The translations under genes and the position numbers were made by a program. The notes under the pieces were generated by a model. It was not told the origin of the DNA and searched no databases. It saw nothing but the letters and a program-made list of their open reading frames with translations. From positions 283,059-347,058 of the forward strand of contig NZ_ATLO01000051.1 of assembly GCF_000416235.1 (NCBI RefSeq): DNA of 64,000 nucleotides, read 5' to 3'. This stretch comes from Pseudomonas sp. CFII64. Its GTDB lineage: Bacteria > Pseudomonadota > Gammaproteobacteria > Pseudomonadales > Pseudomonadaceae. This document shows, piece after piece, positions 51,204-60,841 of this stretch. The stretch's first letter is position 1; each line of letters opens with the position of its first letter.

Positions 51204-52400
51204 TTATTGGCCTACATACCGCGCGCGACCCGCCAGTACGGCGAAGACAACTTGCATTAGAGCTGCTGCTAGCAAAACCAATAGAGGGTGGTGCCAACTC
51301 GATGTCAAACCGTGCAGCCACCCGGCAAGAAAAGGGCCGCTCGCGCCGAGCCCGTAACCTACGCACTGGCCCATGGCCGACAACGAACTTGCTTCGTGGT
51401 GATCACGAGCACGTAGACCGAAAAGGCTTAGACACGTCACCATCGACATGCCCGCTCCCACGCCTGCGAACAGCAGCCAGACCAGTGATATTGCCGGCTC
51501 AAAAATCAGCCCGAGCACACCAATAACAATGGCTAAGGAACAAATAAAGCCCAGCAGTCGCTGGTCACGCATACGTTTGATTGCTACCGATGTCGATAGG
51601 TTGGCCACTACCGCAACTGCTTGATAGGCAAAAAGGTAGAGGCCTGCTTGCGTGGCGCCAATACCAGTCGAGGCGGCTATTGCCGGGAACCAGTCAATCA
51701 GGGTGTAGAAACTCACGGTCTGCAGAGCCATGAACATCGATATTTGCCAGCCGACCGCACTGCGCCATACCGTGGTGCGTCCTGCAGGTACGGGGAAAGC
51801 GCTACGCGCACGAGCACTCTTAGCGTGAGGCCACCAGCAAACTGCAGCCAACAGAGCGAGAAAAAACCAAACACCCAAGGAAAGCTGCCAAGCATAGCTC
51901 GACAGTGCTGACAATGGTGCGGCAAGTCCACTGGCGAGCGCAGCCAGCAGCGCCATGGTCGCGGCATACAGCCCGATGCACAAAGCGGTATGGCCAGGGA
52001 AGTCACGCTTCACTAGCGGTACGACCAGAACATTGGCGACAGCTATGCCCGCGCCTATCAGCAGTGTTCCGAGCCATAGACCGCTGTAAAGGCCGGTGGA
52101 GCGGGTTAGCGCGCCTACGGCGATCATCACCAAGGCTCCCAGCAGCGCGTGCTCCAAGCCAAAGCGACGAGTCAACCAGGGAGCCAGTGGTGAAGCGCAT
52201 GCGAACATTAGTAGAGGCAACGCATTAAGCAGTCCCGCCACCGAAGGACTGAAGCTAAAGAAGTCCTGGATCTGGGATAACACCGGCCCAATGGCGGTTA
52301 TCGGAGCTCGAAGGTTAGCTGCGATCAGCAGGACACCCATCAGCAGGGAGAAACTAAAAGTAGATTTTGCGACGTGAGCCGTCGAGGAGGAATGCGGCAT
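51204..52400 (-). CDS. MFS transporter, CynX/NimT family
   Basis: The 398-residue protein has 12 hydrophobic segments and begins with the family's LLIAANLRAPITAIGPVLSQ signature. Relatives export 2-nitroimidazole (NimT) or carry cyanate (CynX); others are unassigned. It faces the AraC-type pseudogene convergently, so the regulator was lost while the transporter is intact. The start has AGG seven bases upstream. Confidence 0.88.
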   Translation of the reverse strand: MPHSSSTAHVAKSTFSFSLLMGVLLIAANLRAPITAIGPVLSQIQDFFSFSPSVAGLLNALPLLMFACASPLAPWLTRRFGLEHALLGALVMIAVGALTRSTGLYSGLWLGTLLIGAGIAVANVLVVPLVKRDFPGHTALCIGLYAATMALLAALASGLAAPLSALSSYAWQLSLGVWFFLALLAAVCWWPHAKSARARSAFPVPAGRTTVWRSAVGWQISMFMALQTVSFYTLIDWFPAIAASTGIGATQAGLYLFAYQAVAVVANLSTSVAIKRMRDQRLLGFICSLAIVIGVLGLIFEPAISLVWLLFAGVGAGMSMVTCLSLFGLRARDHHEASSLSAMGQCVGYGLGASGPFLAGWLHGLTSSWHHPLLVLLAAALMQVVFAVLAGRARYVGQ

Positions 52401-52819
52401 TTTTACCTACGCACAACTGTGGGATAGAGAATCCCAAGTGTGCGTTGGTTGACGTTAACGCTTACGCAATGCGCGGCGGTGCGCAATGTCTGCCGCGAAG
52501 TCTAGCAAAACTGCCTGGTCAGCCTCAACGTGCAGTTCCTTTAACAGGTTAGCCTAGCCATTTTCAGAAACCCTGAGGTACACGGCTGGCATCGCCCTTA
52601 CAGACAACGGATGCTGCTAAAAATACGAGGAGACACTCGTTCTTAGCGGCCGTGCAGGTGTGTTCACCGGACACTTACTCTCCATCAGCCGGGATTGTCG
52701 ACCAATCTCAACCGCAAGACTCTTGAATTTTCTGAGTCACCGCGAATGCGCACAAGCTAGCCATTGTTGACGAGCACGCGGCCATTCAGCGCCACGCTTG
52801 CACATAGAGCCGTGCGTAT
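52401..52819. other. Gap with a third IS66-like end fragment
   Basis: No gene is visible. GGCTGGCATCGCCCTTACAG at about 52579-52598 resembles the leader of the two IS66 remnants (GGCCAGCATCGCCCTTATTG). GTTCACCGGACACTTAC near 52658-52674 also looks like IS sequence. The area seems built from transposon scraps. Confidence 0.42.
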
Positions 52820-53107
52820 TTGTACAGGCGTATCGAGAACAAGAATAACCCGTTCAACGGTTTGAATTTCGTAAACACCGAGCTGTCGCACCAGACAGGG
52901 CGGTCTGCTCCAGGGGTTGCCGCTTTCGTTTCGTCGATTATCAAAACGGGGGCACCCCCGCAAGACATGAAAACCATCCGCAGACGTCTGCGTTCAATCG
53001 GCCTTGAACCCTATGACTGCCTGTCACCTGACTTGATGGATGTACTGGCCACGCAAGTCGCCAAGTTGAAAGGCATTGCACAGCTGCAGTTAGACTTGAA
53101 AGCGTAA
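52820..53107 (+). CDS. Unknown protein or 3' fragment, 95 residues
   Basis: I do not recognise this frame. It has no good start: TTG at 52820 follows a TAG at 52805, and the first ATG is at 52967. The text reads like a real protein end (ENKNNPFNGLNFVNTELSHQ, then GAPPQDMKTIRRRLRSIGL). It may be the C-terminal remnant of an island gene. It lies 63 bp from the end of the convergent gldA-like gene. Confidence 0.4.
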   Translation: MYRRIENKNNPFNGLNFVNTELSHQTGRSAPGVAAFVSSIIKTGAPPQDMKTIRRRLRSIGLEPYDCLSPDLMDVLATQVAKLKGIAQLQLDLKA

Positions 53108-53170
53108 CCCACCGTAAGGCGTCGTTAATCACTCAAACCGATTGACGACGCCTGCACGGTTTGACCGACA

Positions 53171-54295
53171 CTAGTGCGCGAACTTGTTCTTTTTAAAGGC
53201 TCGCAACATTGCATCCGTTGCCACTATCGCGTCATAGACCAGCTCGGGCGTTACCGTAAACGGCATATTGTGAATCGTGTCATTTTTATCACATGCCACC
53301 TCAGCCACTTTGCGCCATTCCTCCTCCTTGAAGGTCTTCAACCCCAAATCCTCAAGCGTCAATGGCAAGCCGACTGCAATCGCGATATCCACGACCTCTT
53401 CTATTTCCTCTATAGAAGCAGCCTCCATCACCAATTGCGTGAACAAGCCGAATACCACCTTTTCACCATGCTGTGCGCCATGGAGATCATGCACGGTGGT
53501 CATTCCGTTATGAATCGCATGCGCCGCCGCACAACCACCCGACTCGGCTCCCACCGCAGACATATAAATAGTCGCTTCAATGGTATTTTCCAGCGCAGAC
53601 GTAATGACTTTGTTCTCAACGGCATAAGCCGCCTGCGCCGAGTATTTCTTGATGGTTTCGTAGCACGTTTGGGCAATCGCAAAACCAATCAATGTCGGCT
53701 TCAGCATTTTCCCGTCATTGCCCAGGATCAAGTTGTCGCGTTGCGCGGCAAAACAGGCTCTGGCCTCAAAGTATGTGGCCAGGCCATCCCCCACACCTGC
53801 CGCAAAAAATCGCGGTGGCTGTTCTGCAAGAACCCGGGTATCCGCCAACACTACGTCAGGATTTTTCGATAAGAACAAGTAGCGATTAAACGTATCGTCG
53901 TCATTGTAAATGACTGAAATCGCCGTACAGGGCGCATCTGTCGAGGCGAGCGTGGGCAGTATCAATACCGGTTTGCCCAAGAAATGCGCGGCCGCCTTGG
54001 CCGTATCCAACGTCTTTCCGCCGCCGATACCGACGATGTAGTCAAAATCACGAGCAGCCTGAACGTGCTTATTGATTTCACTATCAGAACATTGCCCGCC
54101 AAACACGACCAGTTCAGCCCCCTGTTCATTCGTGAAGCCCAGCAACGCTTTTTCATGAACCCGGCTAACAATGAACTGATCACAAATCAAATACGCATTG
54201 GCCCCATAAGGTTTGCCATGTATCGATAAATCCATTAACGCGTCAGCCTGCAGCAGGAATTTGGCTGGCGATGCAATGCCCTTGGTAATGTTCAT
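53171..54295 (-). CDS. gldA: Glycerol-dehydrogenase-like alcohol dehydrogenase
   Basis: This 374-residue metal-dependent dehydrogenase has the GGGKTLDTAKA NAD site and the metal ligands in GVGDGLATYFEA (Asp), AAHAIHNGMT (His) and LHGAQHGEK (His), as in glycerol dehydrogenase. It oxidises polyols or secondary alcohols with NAD. Last gene of a catabolic cluster on the minus strand, so the real substrate may be a hydroxy intermediate or diol rather than glycerol. Its gap from the upstream SDR is 54 bp. Confidence 0.88.
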   Translation of the reverse strand: MNITKGIASPAKFLLQADALMDLSIHGKPYGANAYLICDQFIVSRVHEKALLGFTNEQGAELVVFGGQCSDSEINKHVQAARDFDYIVGIGGGKTLDTAKAAAHFLGKPVLILPTLASTDAPCTAISVIYNDDDTFNRYLFLSKNPDVVLADTRVLAEQPPRFFAAGVGDGLATYFEARACFAAQRDNLILGNDGKMLKPTLIGFAIAQTCYETIKKYSAQAAYAVENKVITSALENTIEATIYMSAVGAESGGCAAAHAIHNGMTTVHDLHGAQHGEKVVFGLFTQLVMEAASIEEIEEVVDIAIAVGLPLTLEDLGLKTFKEEEWRKVAEVACDKNDTIHNMPFTVTPELVYDAIVATDAMLRAFKKNKFAH

Positions 54296-54349
54296 CTCAT
54301 ACCCTCACGTTGCGTGTGTTCAGTCTTGAGCGTTGCGCGCGTCAAACGC

Positions 54350-55132
54350 TTAGTTGAAAACCATCCCACCATCGATAATCACGGCCTGGCCGGTCATGTA
54401 GTCCGAGTCAGGTCCGGACAGGAATGACACACAGGCCGCCACGTCTTCCGGCTGGGAAAGCCGCTTCAACGTAATGTGCTGGGCAAATTGCTCCATCCCC
54501 CACTCCACGCTTTGCTGGGCGTTGTCCGCCACATCCTGGGCGACTTTGCGCATCATCGGCGTGTTGACGATGCCGGGGCAGTAAGCGTTCACGGTAATAC
54601 CCAGGCGGGCCAACTCGCGGGCCGCTGTCTGGGTGATGCCACGCACGGCAAACTTAGTCCCGCCATATACCGCCAGGTCCGGATTGCCGATGTGCCCGGC
54701 CTGAGACGAGGCACTGATGATTTTCCCGCCATGGCCCAGGGTCTTGAAGGCGTCCACGGCGGCCTGAATGCCCCATAGAACGCCACCTACGTTGATATCG
54801 AAGGTTCTGCGGTACATCTCGGGCGTGATCGCTTCAATCGGGGCAATCGGCGCAATGCCGGCGTTGTTGATGACCACGTGCAGATCGCCAAGGCCGTCCG
54901 CCGCTTCCTTTACGGCCGTGAAGACATTGTCGCGATCGGCCACGTCCACGCTGATGGCCAGGGCTTTTCCGCCGGCTTTTTGGATGCGTTCAGCCACCTG
55001 ACGAGCGGTTTCAATATTCATGTCCGCGCAGGCCACGGCAAACCCATCTGCCGCCAACCGCATGGCAATGGCCTCACCGATCCCTTGACCGGCGCCGGTA
55101 ACAAACGCAACTTTTCCCAAGGACTTGCTCAT
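54350..55132 (-). CDS. SDR oxidoreductase, acetoin/2,3-butanediol dehydrogenase-like
   Basis: The 260-residue SDR has TGAGQGIGEAI, NNAGIAPI and the YGGTK catalytic pair, with SASSQAGHIG before it. It resembles BudC-type diacetyl/acetoin reductases. GAGAAGGA lies eight bases before the start. It sits between the OprB porin and the GldA-like gene in the cluster driven by an AcoR-like regulator, so a hydroxyketone or diol substrate is attractive but inferred. Confidence 0.86.
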   Translation of the reverse strand: MSKSLGKVAFVTGAGQGIGEAIAMRLAADGFAVACADMNIETARQVAERIQKAGGKALAISVDVADRDNVFTAVKEAADGLGDLHVVINNAGIAPIAPIEAITPEMYRRTFDINVGGVLWGIQAAVDAFKTLGHGGKIISASSQAGHIGNPDLAVYGGTKFAVRGITQTAARELARLGITVNAYCPGIVNTPMMRKVAQDVADNAQQSVEWGMEQFAQHITLKRLSQPEDVAACVSFLSGPDSDYMTGQAVIIDGGMVFN

Positions 55133-55204
55133 TTTTGTATTCCTTCTCAATCGTGATGGGGATATTGGATACCGACTACTGACAGTTCAGGTGCAGACAA
55201 CGGC

Positions 55205-56530
55205 TTAAAAACTCGCTTGCAGTTTCAGGCCGGCGACCCAGGCGTTATCGACTTCATACACACCACCGGGATTACGCACGTACTGCACGTTCGGGCGTAC
55301 GGTCAGCCAGTCGGTGACATGCACTCCGTAGTTGAGCTCGATGTTGTATTCGCTGTGCTGCACAGGGACATAGAGCGGGTCTTCGTAGTCGGTGATGCCC
55401 GTGCTGTCATTGATCAGGCGCTGGCGCTTGGTGACGTCGTCGTTGACCTTCAAACGCGCAACACCCAGGCCGATGTCATCCTTGGGACGCCCCCCGAACG
55501 GGCCTTTGTAGACCGCGCCGATGTTCTGGAAGCTCTCGATGCCGCTCGTGTCCTTGTCATGCACGGTCAGGCTGGCAAACACACTCAACCCCCGTGATGC
55601 ATCGCCATGATGGGCAGTGAGTTGCTGCTGGCCCATGATCCACGCACCGTGTTTGCTGCTGCGGGATTTGGGCGCCTGGCCGGTCAGCGCTTGCGCGGCA
55701 CCGTTGACATCGTCATACACGTCATTGGCGGTGGCGCTGCTGTGGTAGTAGCCCAAGCGGTATTCACCGGGCAACGCTTGCTGGCCCAATGCTGGCTTCC
55801 AGATCACTTCGACCGGCACCAAGGCGCCTTTTGTCCCACTGCCGCTGAGCTTGAAACCGTTTCCAGTGCTCAGGTACGACGGGTTCTGCTCATACACCCC
55901 GACCTGCACTGCCCATTGTTTATCGAGGTTGTAGCGAACGCGCAAACCCCATTGGCTGACGGGGCCGCTGTACCAGACATCGCCGGCCACGTTACCGATG
56001 GGCGCACTGCAGAACGACAGGCTCTGGAAGTCGCACGGGAAGCTGGCGAAGTCTTCATTGACACCCAAACGGCCCAGCTTGAGATCCAGGGCGCTGTCGA
56101 AAAACCTCTGGCGATACCACATCTGGGTCAGACGCCAGGTCTGTCCCCTGCCCCACACTTCCTGCACCGAGCTGAGCTGCGGGGCGCGCGGGTCGGAGAT
56201 GCGTTCGTTGGAGAGGTTATTGCCATTTCGCTCCGTCACCAGCAGTTGGAACTCGGCGTCGTTCCAGCCCAGCAACTTTTGCAGGTCTAGGTGAGTGCCG
56301 AGTGCCCATTGCGCGGTGTAACGCGCGGTGCGGTCATGGTTGTAACCGCCGTGAACGTTGGTGGCCCCTTCTCCGACGTAACCAACGATCACGTCAACGC
56401 CCTGTTCCAGCAGATCACTGCGTACCCCACCCCAATCACCCGTGCCCCATTGCGAGGAAGAGTCAGCGGCGGATGCGGGTAAAGCAATGCACGACAGGAG
56501 CCCGAGCGGCATTTTCCAAGCGATGTTCAT
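55205..56530 (-). CDS. OprB-family carbohydrate porin
   Basis: This 441-residue outer-membrane protein has a signal peptide (cleaved near LPASAADS), the DWGGVRSDLLEQGVDV start of OprB porins, and a beta-barrel ending in an aromatic residue (LKLQASF). It lets a sugar-like or other polar substrate cross the outer membrane. Its position inside the catabolic cluster suggests it admits that pathway's substrate. Confidence 0.9.
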   Translation of the reverse strand: MNIAWKMPLGLLSCIALPASAADSSSQWGTGDWGGVRSDLLEQGVDVIVGYVGEGATNVHGGYNHDRTARYTAQWALGTHLDLQKLLGWNDAEFQLLVTERNGNNLSNERISDPRAPQLSSVQEVWGRGQTWRLTQMWYRQRFFDSALDLKLGRLGVNEDFASFPCDFQSLSFCSAPIGNVAGDVWYSGPVSQWGLRVRYNLDKQWAVQVGVYEQNPSYLSTGNGFKLSGSGTKGALVPVEVIWKPALGQQALPGEYRLGYYHSSATANDVYDDVNGAAQALTGQAPKSRSSKHGAWIMGQQQLTAHHGDASRGLSVFASLTVHDKDTSGIESFQNIGAVYKGPFGGRPKDDIGLGVARLKVNDDVTKRQRLINDSTGITDYEDPLYVPVQHSEYNIELNYGVHVTDWLTVRPNVQYVRNPGGVYEVDNAWVAGLKLQASF

Positions 56531-56635
56531 GTCGATATTTCCTATTGTTTTTATGTTTTACGACACAGCGTGAAGCGGGCCACGGGGCAAGGCCCGCGCG
56601 GCCATCAAGCAAGACGCGGACAGCGATGGATCAGC

Positions 56636-58084
56636 TCAAATGCCGGCCAGGCAGAGGTATTTGATCTCCAGGTAATCCTCAAGGCCGTACTTGGAACCCT
56701 CACGACCGACACCCGAGGCCTTGACCCCACCGAACGGCGCGGCCTCGGAGCTGATGATTCCGGTGTTGACCCCTACGATGCCGTACTCCAGCGCCTCGCC
56801 CACCCGAAACACGCGACCCAGGTTGGCGGTATAGAAATAAGCCGCCAGGCCGAACTCGGTGTCGTTGGCTTTTTTGATGACTTCGGCGTCATCAAAAAAA
56901 CGGAACACCGGCGCCAGCGGGCCGAAGGTTTCTTCCTTGGCGACCCGCGCATTGTCGGGCACGTTCACCAGGATGGTGGGCTCGAAGAAGTTTTCACCCT
57001 GGGCATGCGCGCCGCCGCCCTGGACAACCTTGGCGCCCTTGGCCAGCGCATCCTCGATATGCTCGCGCACCTTGGCAACGGCCTTACCGTCGATCAGCGG
57101 GCCAAGGGTGACGCCTTCGGTAAAGCCATCGCCCACCTTCAGGGCAGCGACCGCCGACGCGAGCTTGTCGACGAACGCGTCATACACCTTGTCATGCACG
57201 TACAGGCGGTTGGCACACACGCAGGTTTGCCCGGCGTTACGGAATTTGGAGGCCAGCGCGCCGTCCACGGCGGCATCGAGATCGGCATCCTCGAAGACGA
57301 TAAACGGCGCGTTGCCGCCAAGCTCCAGGGAGACCTTTTTGATGTCGTGGGCGCATTTCTCCATGATCTGGCGGCCGATCTCAGTGGACCCGGTAAAGGA
57401 AATCTTGCGCACCACCGGGTTGCCGGTCAGCTCTTCGGCAATCTCCGCTGCGGCGCCGGTGACCACCGACAGCACGCCCTTGGGAATGCCCGCCAGCTCG
57501 GCCAAGTAGACCAAAGCCAAGGCCGAGAAAGGCGTCTGCGAGGCCGGCTTGATCACCATGGTGCAGCCAGCGGCCAGGGCCGGGCCGGCTTTGCGGGTGA
57601 TCATCGCGCTGGGGAAGTTCCACGGCGTAATGGCGGCGCACACGCCCACCGGTTGCTTGATCACCAACAGGCGCTTGTCGGTCGCGCCGGGGATCAGATC
57701 GCCGTAGACGCGCTTGGCCTCCTCCGCGTACCACTCGATGTAAGACGCACCAAACACAATCTCGCCCAACGCTTCTGGCAGCGGTTTGCCTTGTTCGAGG
57801 GTCATGATGTGGGCCAGGTCGTGCTGGTATTCGATGATCAGGTCGTACCAGCGGCGCAAGGCATTAGCGCGGGCCTTGGCGCTGAGCTCACGCCAGGCAG
57901 GCAGCGCACGCTCGGCGGCTTCGATGGCCCGGCGGGTTTCCGTTTGCCCCATGCGCGGCACCTGGCCGATGGTCACACCGGTCGACGGGTTGATCACGGT
58001 GATCGTGGCCTCGTTGTCGGCAGCCAGCCACACGCCGTCGATAAAGGCTTGATGGCGCAAGAGCTGGGGGTTGTTCAACTTCAT
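56636..58084 (-). CDS. NAD(P)-dependent aldehyde dehydrogenase, succinate-semialdehyde type
   Basis: The 482-residue enzyme has Glu254 (LELGGNAPF) and Cys288 (AGQTCVC) at the same numbers as E. coli GabD. The NPVVRKISFTGSTEIG stretch is also present. It oxidises an aldehyde or semialdehyde to the acid. The ATG overlaps the BVMO stop by four bases; a longer frame from 58396 is only the BVMO gene read out of frame. In this cluster a hydroxyacid-derived semialdehyde is a reasonable substrate (inference). Confidence 0.92.
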   Translation of the reverse strand: MKLNNPQLLRHQAFIDGVWLAADNEATITVINPSTGVTIGQVPRMGQTETRRAIEAAERALPAWRELSAKARANALRRWYDLIIEYQHDLAHIMTLEQGKPLPEALGEIVFGASYIEWYAEEAKRVYGDLIPGATDKRLLVIKQPVGVCAAITPWNFPSAMITRKAGPALAAGCTMVIKPASQTPFSALALVYLAELAGIPKGVLSVVTGAAAEIAEELTGNPVVRKISFTGSTEIGRQIMEKCAHDIKKVSLELGGNAPFIVFEDADLDAAVDGALASKFRNAGQTCVCANRLYVHDKVYDAFVDKLASAVAALKVGDGFTEGVTLGPLIDGKAVAKVREHIEDALAKGAKVVQGGGAHAQGENFFEPTILVNVPDNARVAKEETFGPLAPVFRFFDDAEVIKKANDTEFGLAAYFYTANLGRVFRVGEALEYGIVGVNTGIISSEAAPFGGVKASGVGREGSKYGLEDYLEIKYLCLAGI

Positions 58085-59760
58085 TGCTGGTTCTCCATTA
58101 CACGACGCGGTTGCGCGCCTTCGACACTCACGGCCTTGAACTTGAAGCCCCGGTAGTCGTCGTGCTTGACCGCCGCCAGCTGTTCGCTGAACGCGCCCAG
58201 GCCACCCATGTAGAAGTACACCTTGTTGCTTTTGCCCGGGATGTTCGCGCCGAAGATCCACGAGTCGGTCTTGGCGAACAGCGTCTGGTCGGCGATGTCC
58301 TGGCAGATCACACCCCATTCCTGCTCGCTTTGCGCAGAGGGCTCCACGCAGGCCAACTCGTTCTGCTCCATGAAACCAATCAGGTCGGACACCCACTCCA
58401 CTTCGGTTTCAATGGTCGGTGGAAGGTTGGTAAACGGACCGTTAGGGCCCAGGATCATGAACAGATTGGGGAACTTGGCGGTGGCGACCGACAGGTAGCT
58501 CGATGGGCCGTCAGCCCAGTGATCCTTCATCGAGACGTTGTCGCGCCCGCGAATGTCGATGCGCTTGTAATTGCCGTCCACGGCATCGAAACCGGTGGCG
58601 AACACCAGTACATCCAACTCGTGCTCGACCCCATCCGCCGTGCGAATGCCCTTGGCGGTGATTTCTTCAATCGGGTTGGCCTTGACGTCCACCAGCGACA
58701 CATTGGGGCGATTGAAGGTGGCGTAGTAGCCGCTGTCGCACAGCGGACGCTTGGCGTAGAGGTCGCGCGGCATCAACTTGCGTGCGGTTTCCGGGTCTTT
58801 GACGATTTCAGCGATTTTCTCGCGGACGAAGTTCTGGGCCTCGATGTTGGCTTCTTCGCTGGTGGCGATATCGTTGAAGGTCTGGAACATGTAGCGGAAA
58901 CCGCCGCCACCCTCCCATGCGCGCTGGAAGATGGCTTTGCGTTCGGCGGCGTCCACACTCATAGTGGGGATGTCGCTCTCCGGGAAGCCGAACGCCAGCC
59001 GCGAGGAACGCACTTCTTGCCAGATGGCATCGTAGTTGCGCTTGATGTCGTCGACGTATTCGCGGCTGACCGGGCCGTTGCCCACCGGCACGGTGTATTG
59101 GGCGGAACGCTGGAACACCGTGAGGTGGCCGACAGTCGGCGCAATCGCGGTGATGACTTGGCAGCCCGTAGACCCGGTGCCAATCACGCCCACCCGCTTG
59201 CCTTCGAGCACGGCATCGGCCGGCCAGTTGGCGGTGTGGTACATGTGCCCCTTGAATTGGTCCAGGCCGTTGATCTTCGGCACGTTCGTCGCCGACAGCA
59301 GGCCCAGCGCCGTCACCAGGTACTTGGCGCTGTATTGATGGCCGTCGTCGGCGGTGACCAGCCAGCAGCTGCTGTGCTCGTCGAACACCGCAGCAGTGAT
59401 GCCGGTTTCCAGTTGGATATCACGGCGCAGGTCATGGCGATCGACCGCGTGGTTGAGGTAGGACAGAATCTGCGGTTGGGTCAGGTAACGCGTGGTGATG
59501 TCCCACTCTTGGCACAGCTCGCGATCCCAGGAGAAGCAGTACACGAACGATTCACTGTCGGATAACGCACCAGGGTAGCGGTTCCAGAACCAGGTGCCGC
59601 CGATCCCGCCGGCCTTGTCGAAGGCGCGCACCTTCAAGCCCAGTTCATCGCGCAACTTCTTGAGCATGTAAATGCCACCGAAACCTGCGCCAATCACAAT
59701 CGCGTCGTAGTGGATGATGTCGGTGCCAACGGAACGTTTGGCCAGAACTGTAGTTGTCAT
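58081..59760 (-). CDS. Baeyer-Villiger monooxygenase (FAD, NADPH)
   Basis: This 559-residue flavoprotein has the FAD site GAGFGG (24-29), the BVMO fingerprint FKGHMYHTANWP (169-180) and the NADPH site GTGSTG (194-199). The GGTWFWNRYPGALSDSES segment is typical of cyclohexanone-monooxygenase-like enzymes. It inserts oxygen next to a ketone, giving an ester or lactone. It is flanked by an SDR upstream, which could make the ketone, and an aldehyde dehydrogenase downstream. No esterase or lactonase gene is seen in the cluster. Confidence 0.94.
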   Translation of the reverse strand: MTTTVLAKRSVGTDIIHYDAIVIGAGFGGIYMLKKLRDELGLKVRAFDKAGGIGGTWFWNRYPGALSDSESFVYCFSWDRELCQEWDITTRYLTQPQILSYLNHAVDRHDLRRDIQLETGITAAVFDEHSSCWLVTADDGHQYSAKYLVTALGLLSATNVPKINGLDQFKGHMYHTANWPADAVLEGKRVGVIGTGSTGCQVITAIAPTVGHLTVFQRSAQYTVPVGNGPVSREYVDDIKRNYDAIWQEVRSSRLAFGFPESDIPTMSVDAAERKAIFQRAWEGGGGFRYMFQTFNDIATSEEANIEAQNFVREKIAEIVKDPETARKLMPRDLYAKRPLCDSGYYATFNRPNVSLVDVKANPIEEITAKGIRTADGVEHELDVLVFATGFDAVDGNYKRIDIRGRDNVSMKDHWADGPSSYLSVATAKFPNLFMILGPNGPFTNLPPTIETEVEWVSDLIGFMEQNELACVEPSAQSEQEWGVICQDIADQTLFAKTDSWIFGANIPGKSNKVYFYMGGLGAFSEQLAAVKHDDYRGFKFKAVSVEGAQPRRVMENQQ

Positions 59761-59880
59761 TGTGTTCTCCTTTTTCGATCAGTGCGCCCGCAGACTTGAA
59801 CAAAGCTGCAGGCAAGCCGTACCCGTTCCCCTGAAGAAAGGTTTCAGGGGACGTAAACTCGATAAGTAAGCGAGGTTCAA

Positions 59881-60681
59881 CTAAAGCGAGAAGCCGCCAT
59901 CAACGGCAATCGCCTGCCCGGTCACGTGGGGCGCGCAGGCGAGGTAAACCGCAAGTTGGCCCATGTCTTCCACGGTTTGCGCTTCGCCTTGGGGCAGCAG
60001 GCTGGACTGGTGCCGTTCCCAGGACTGCACTTCGGTTTCGCCAGGCTGGGCCCAGCGTGCGGAAAGCCCTTCGTCACCGCGCCACATGCCGGTGCCGACC
60101 ACACCCGGGCAAAGGGCGTTGACAGTGATGCCCTCGCGGGCAACTTCCTTGGCGAAGGCGTTGGTAAATCCAATCACTGCAAACTTGGAGGCGCTGTAGT
60201 GCGACAGGTCCGGGAAACCGACTTTGCCCGCAATCGAAGCGAGGTTGATAATGCGGCCGAAGTTGTGCTCGCGCATCAGCTTGAGTTCCGCCTGGCAGCA
60301 CAGGAATACCCCGCGCGCGTTGATGTTCATGATGCGGTCCCACTCGCTGACCGCCAGCTCGTCAACGCGCCCAAGGCTGACTACACCTGCGTTGTTGACC
60401 GCAACGTCGAGACGGCCGAATTGCGCCCTGACCTGTTCGATTAGGCTGGCAACGCTCTCGGGTTTGCTGACGTCAACTTGCAAGGCCACTGCCCGACGAC
60501 CCAAGGCGCGCACCAGGGCGGCAGCCTCTTCGGCGATGCCCAAGTCATAATCAGCAAGCACCAGGTCTGCGCCTGCCTGGGCCAGGCTCAGCGCAATGCC
60601 CTGGCCAATACCACGACCGGCACCAGTCACTAGGGCGACCTTGCCATTCAGGGAGAAATTCACAGCGTTGAATTCGCTCAT
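59881..60681 (-). CDS. SDR-family alcohol dehydrogenase, first gene of the BVMO cluster
   Basis: The 266-residue SDR has TGAGRGIGQGI, NNAGVVSL and the YSASK pair with NLASIAGKVG before it, and ends in VDGGFSL. It probably oxidises a secondary alcohol to the ketone used by the BVMO. A sigma54 promoter (60747-60763) lies about 66 bp before its start, so it leads the operon. The gap to the BVMO gene is 120 bp. Confidence 0.88.
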   Translation of the reverse strand: MSEFNAVNFSLNGKVALVTGAGRGIGQGIALSLAQAGADLVLADYDLGIAEEAAALVRALGRRAVALQVDVSKPESVASLIEQVRAQFGRLDVAVNNAGVVSLGRVDELAVSEWDRIMNINARGVFLCCQAELKLMREHNFGRIINLASIAGKVGFPDLSHYSASKFAVIGFTNAFAKEVAREGITVNALCPGVVGTGMWRGDEGLSARWAQPGETEVQSWERHQSSLLPQGEAQTVEDMGQLAVYLACAPHVTGQAIAVDGGFSL

Positions 60682-60746
60682 GTAGAGCCTCTGTCATTAT
60701 TGTTGTTGAGATGCGACCGTTCGACGCGGCCTGCTGAGACTGACAG

Positions 60747-60763
60747 AGCAAGTCGGATGCCAA
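60747..60763 (-). promoter_or_regulatory. Sigma54 (-24/-12) promoter of the BVMO cluster
   Basis: On the minus strand the sequence is TTGGCATC-CGAC-TTGCT, matching YTGGCACG-N4-TTGCW except at two positions of the -24 element. The -12 box is perfect. It points to the SDR-BVMO operon and away from the divergent AcoR-like activator gene. Confidence 0.78.
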
Positions 60764-60841
60764 TACCGTAGTACTTGGCTGTAAAGGCCGGAATAGAGGG
60801 ATCGGCAACCTAATTAACGTACCCCGCTCAATGCCTCCGCA

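Noticed and set aside
56570..58156. 528-codon plus-strand frame opposite the aldehyde dehydrogenase
   Set aside because: Mirror of a highly conserved enzyme gene with strong codon bias; a known artefact of GC-rich coding sequence.
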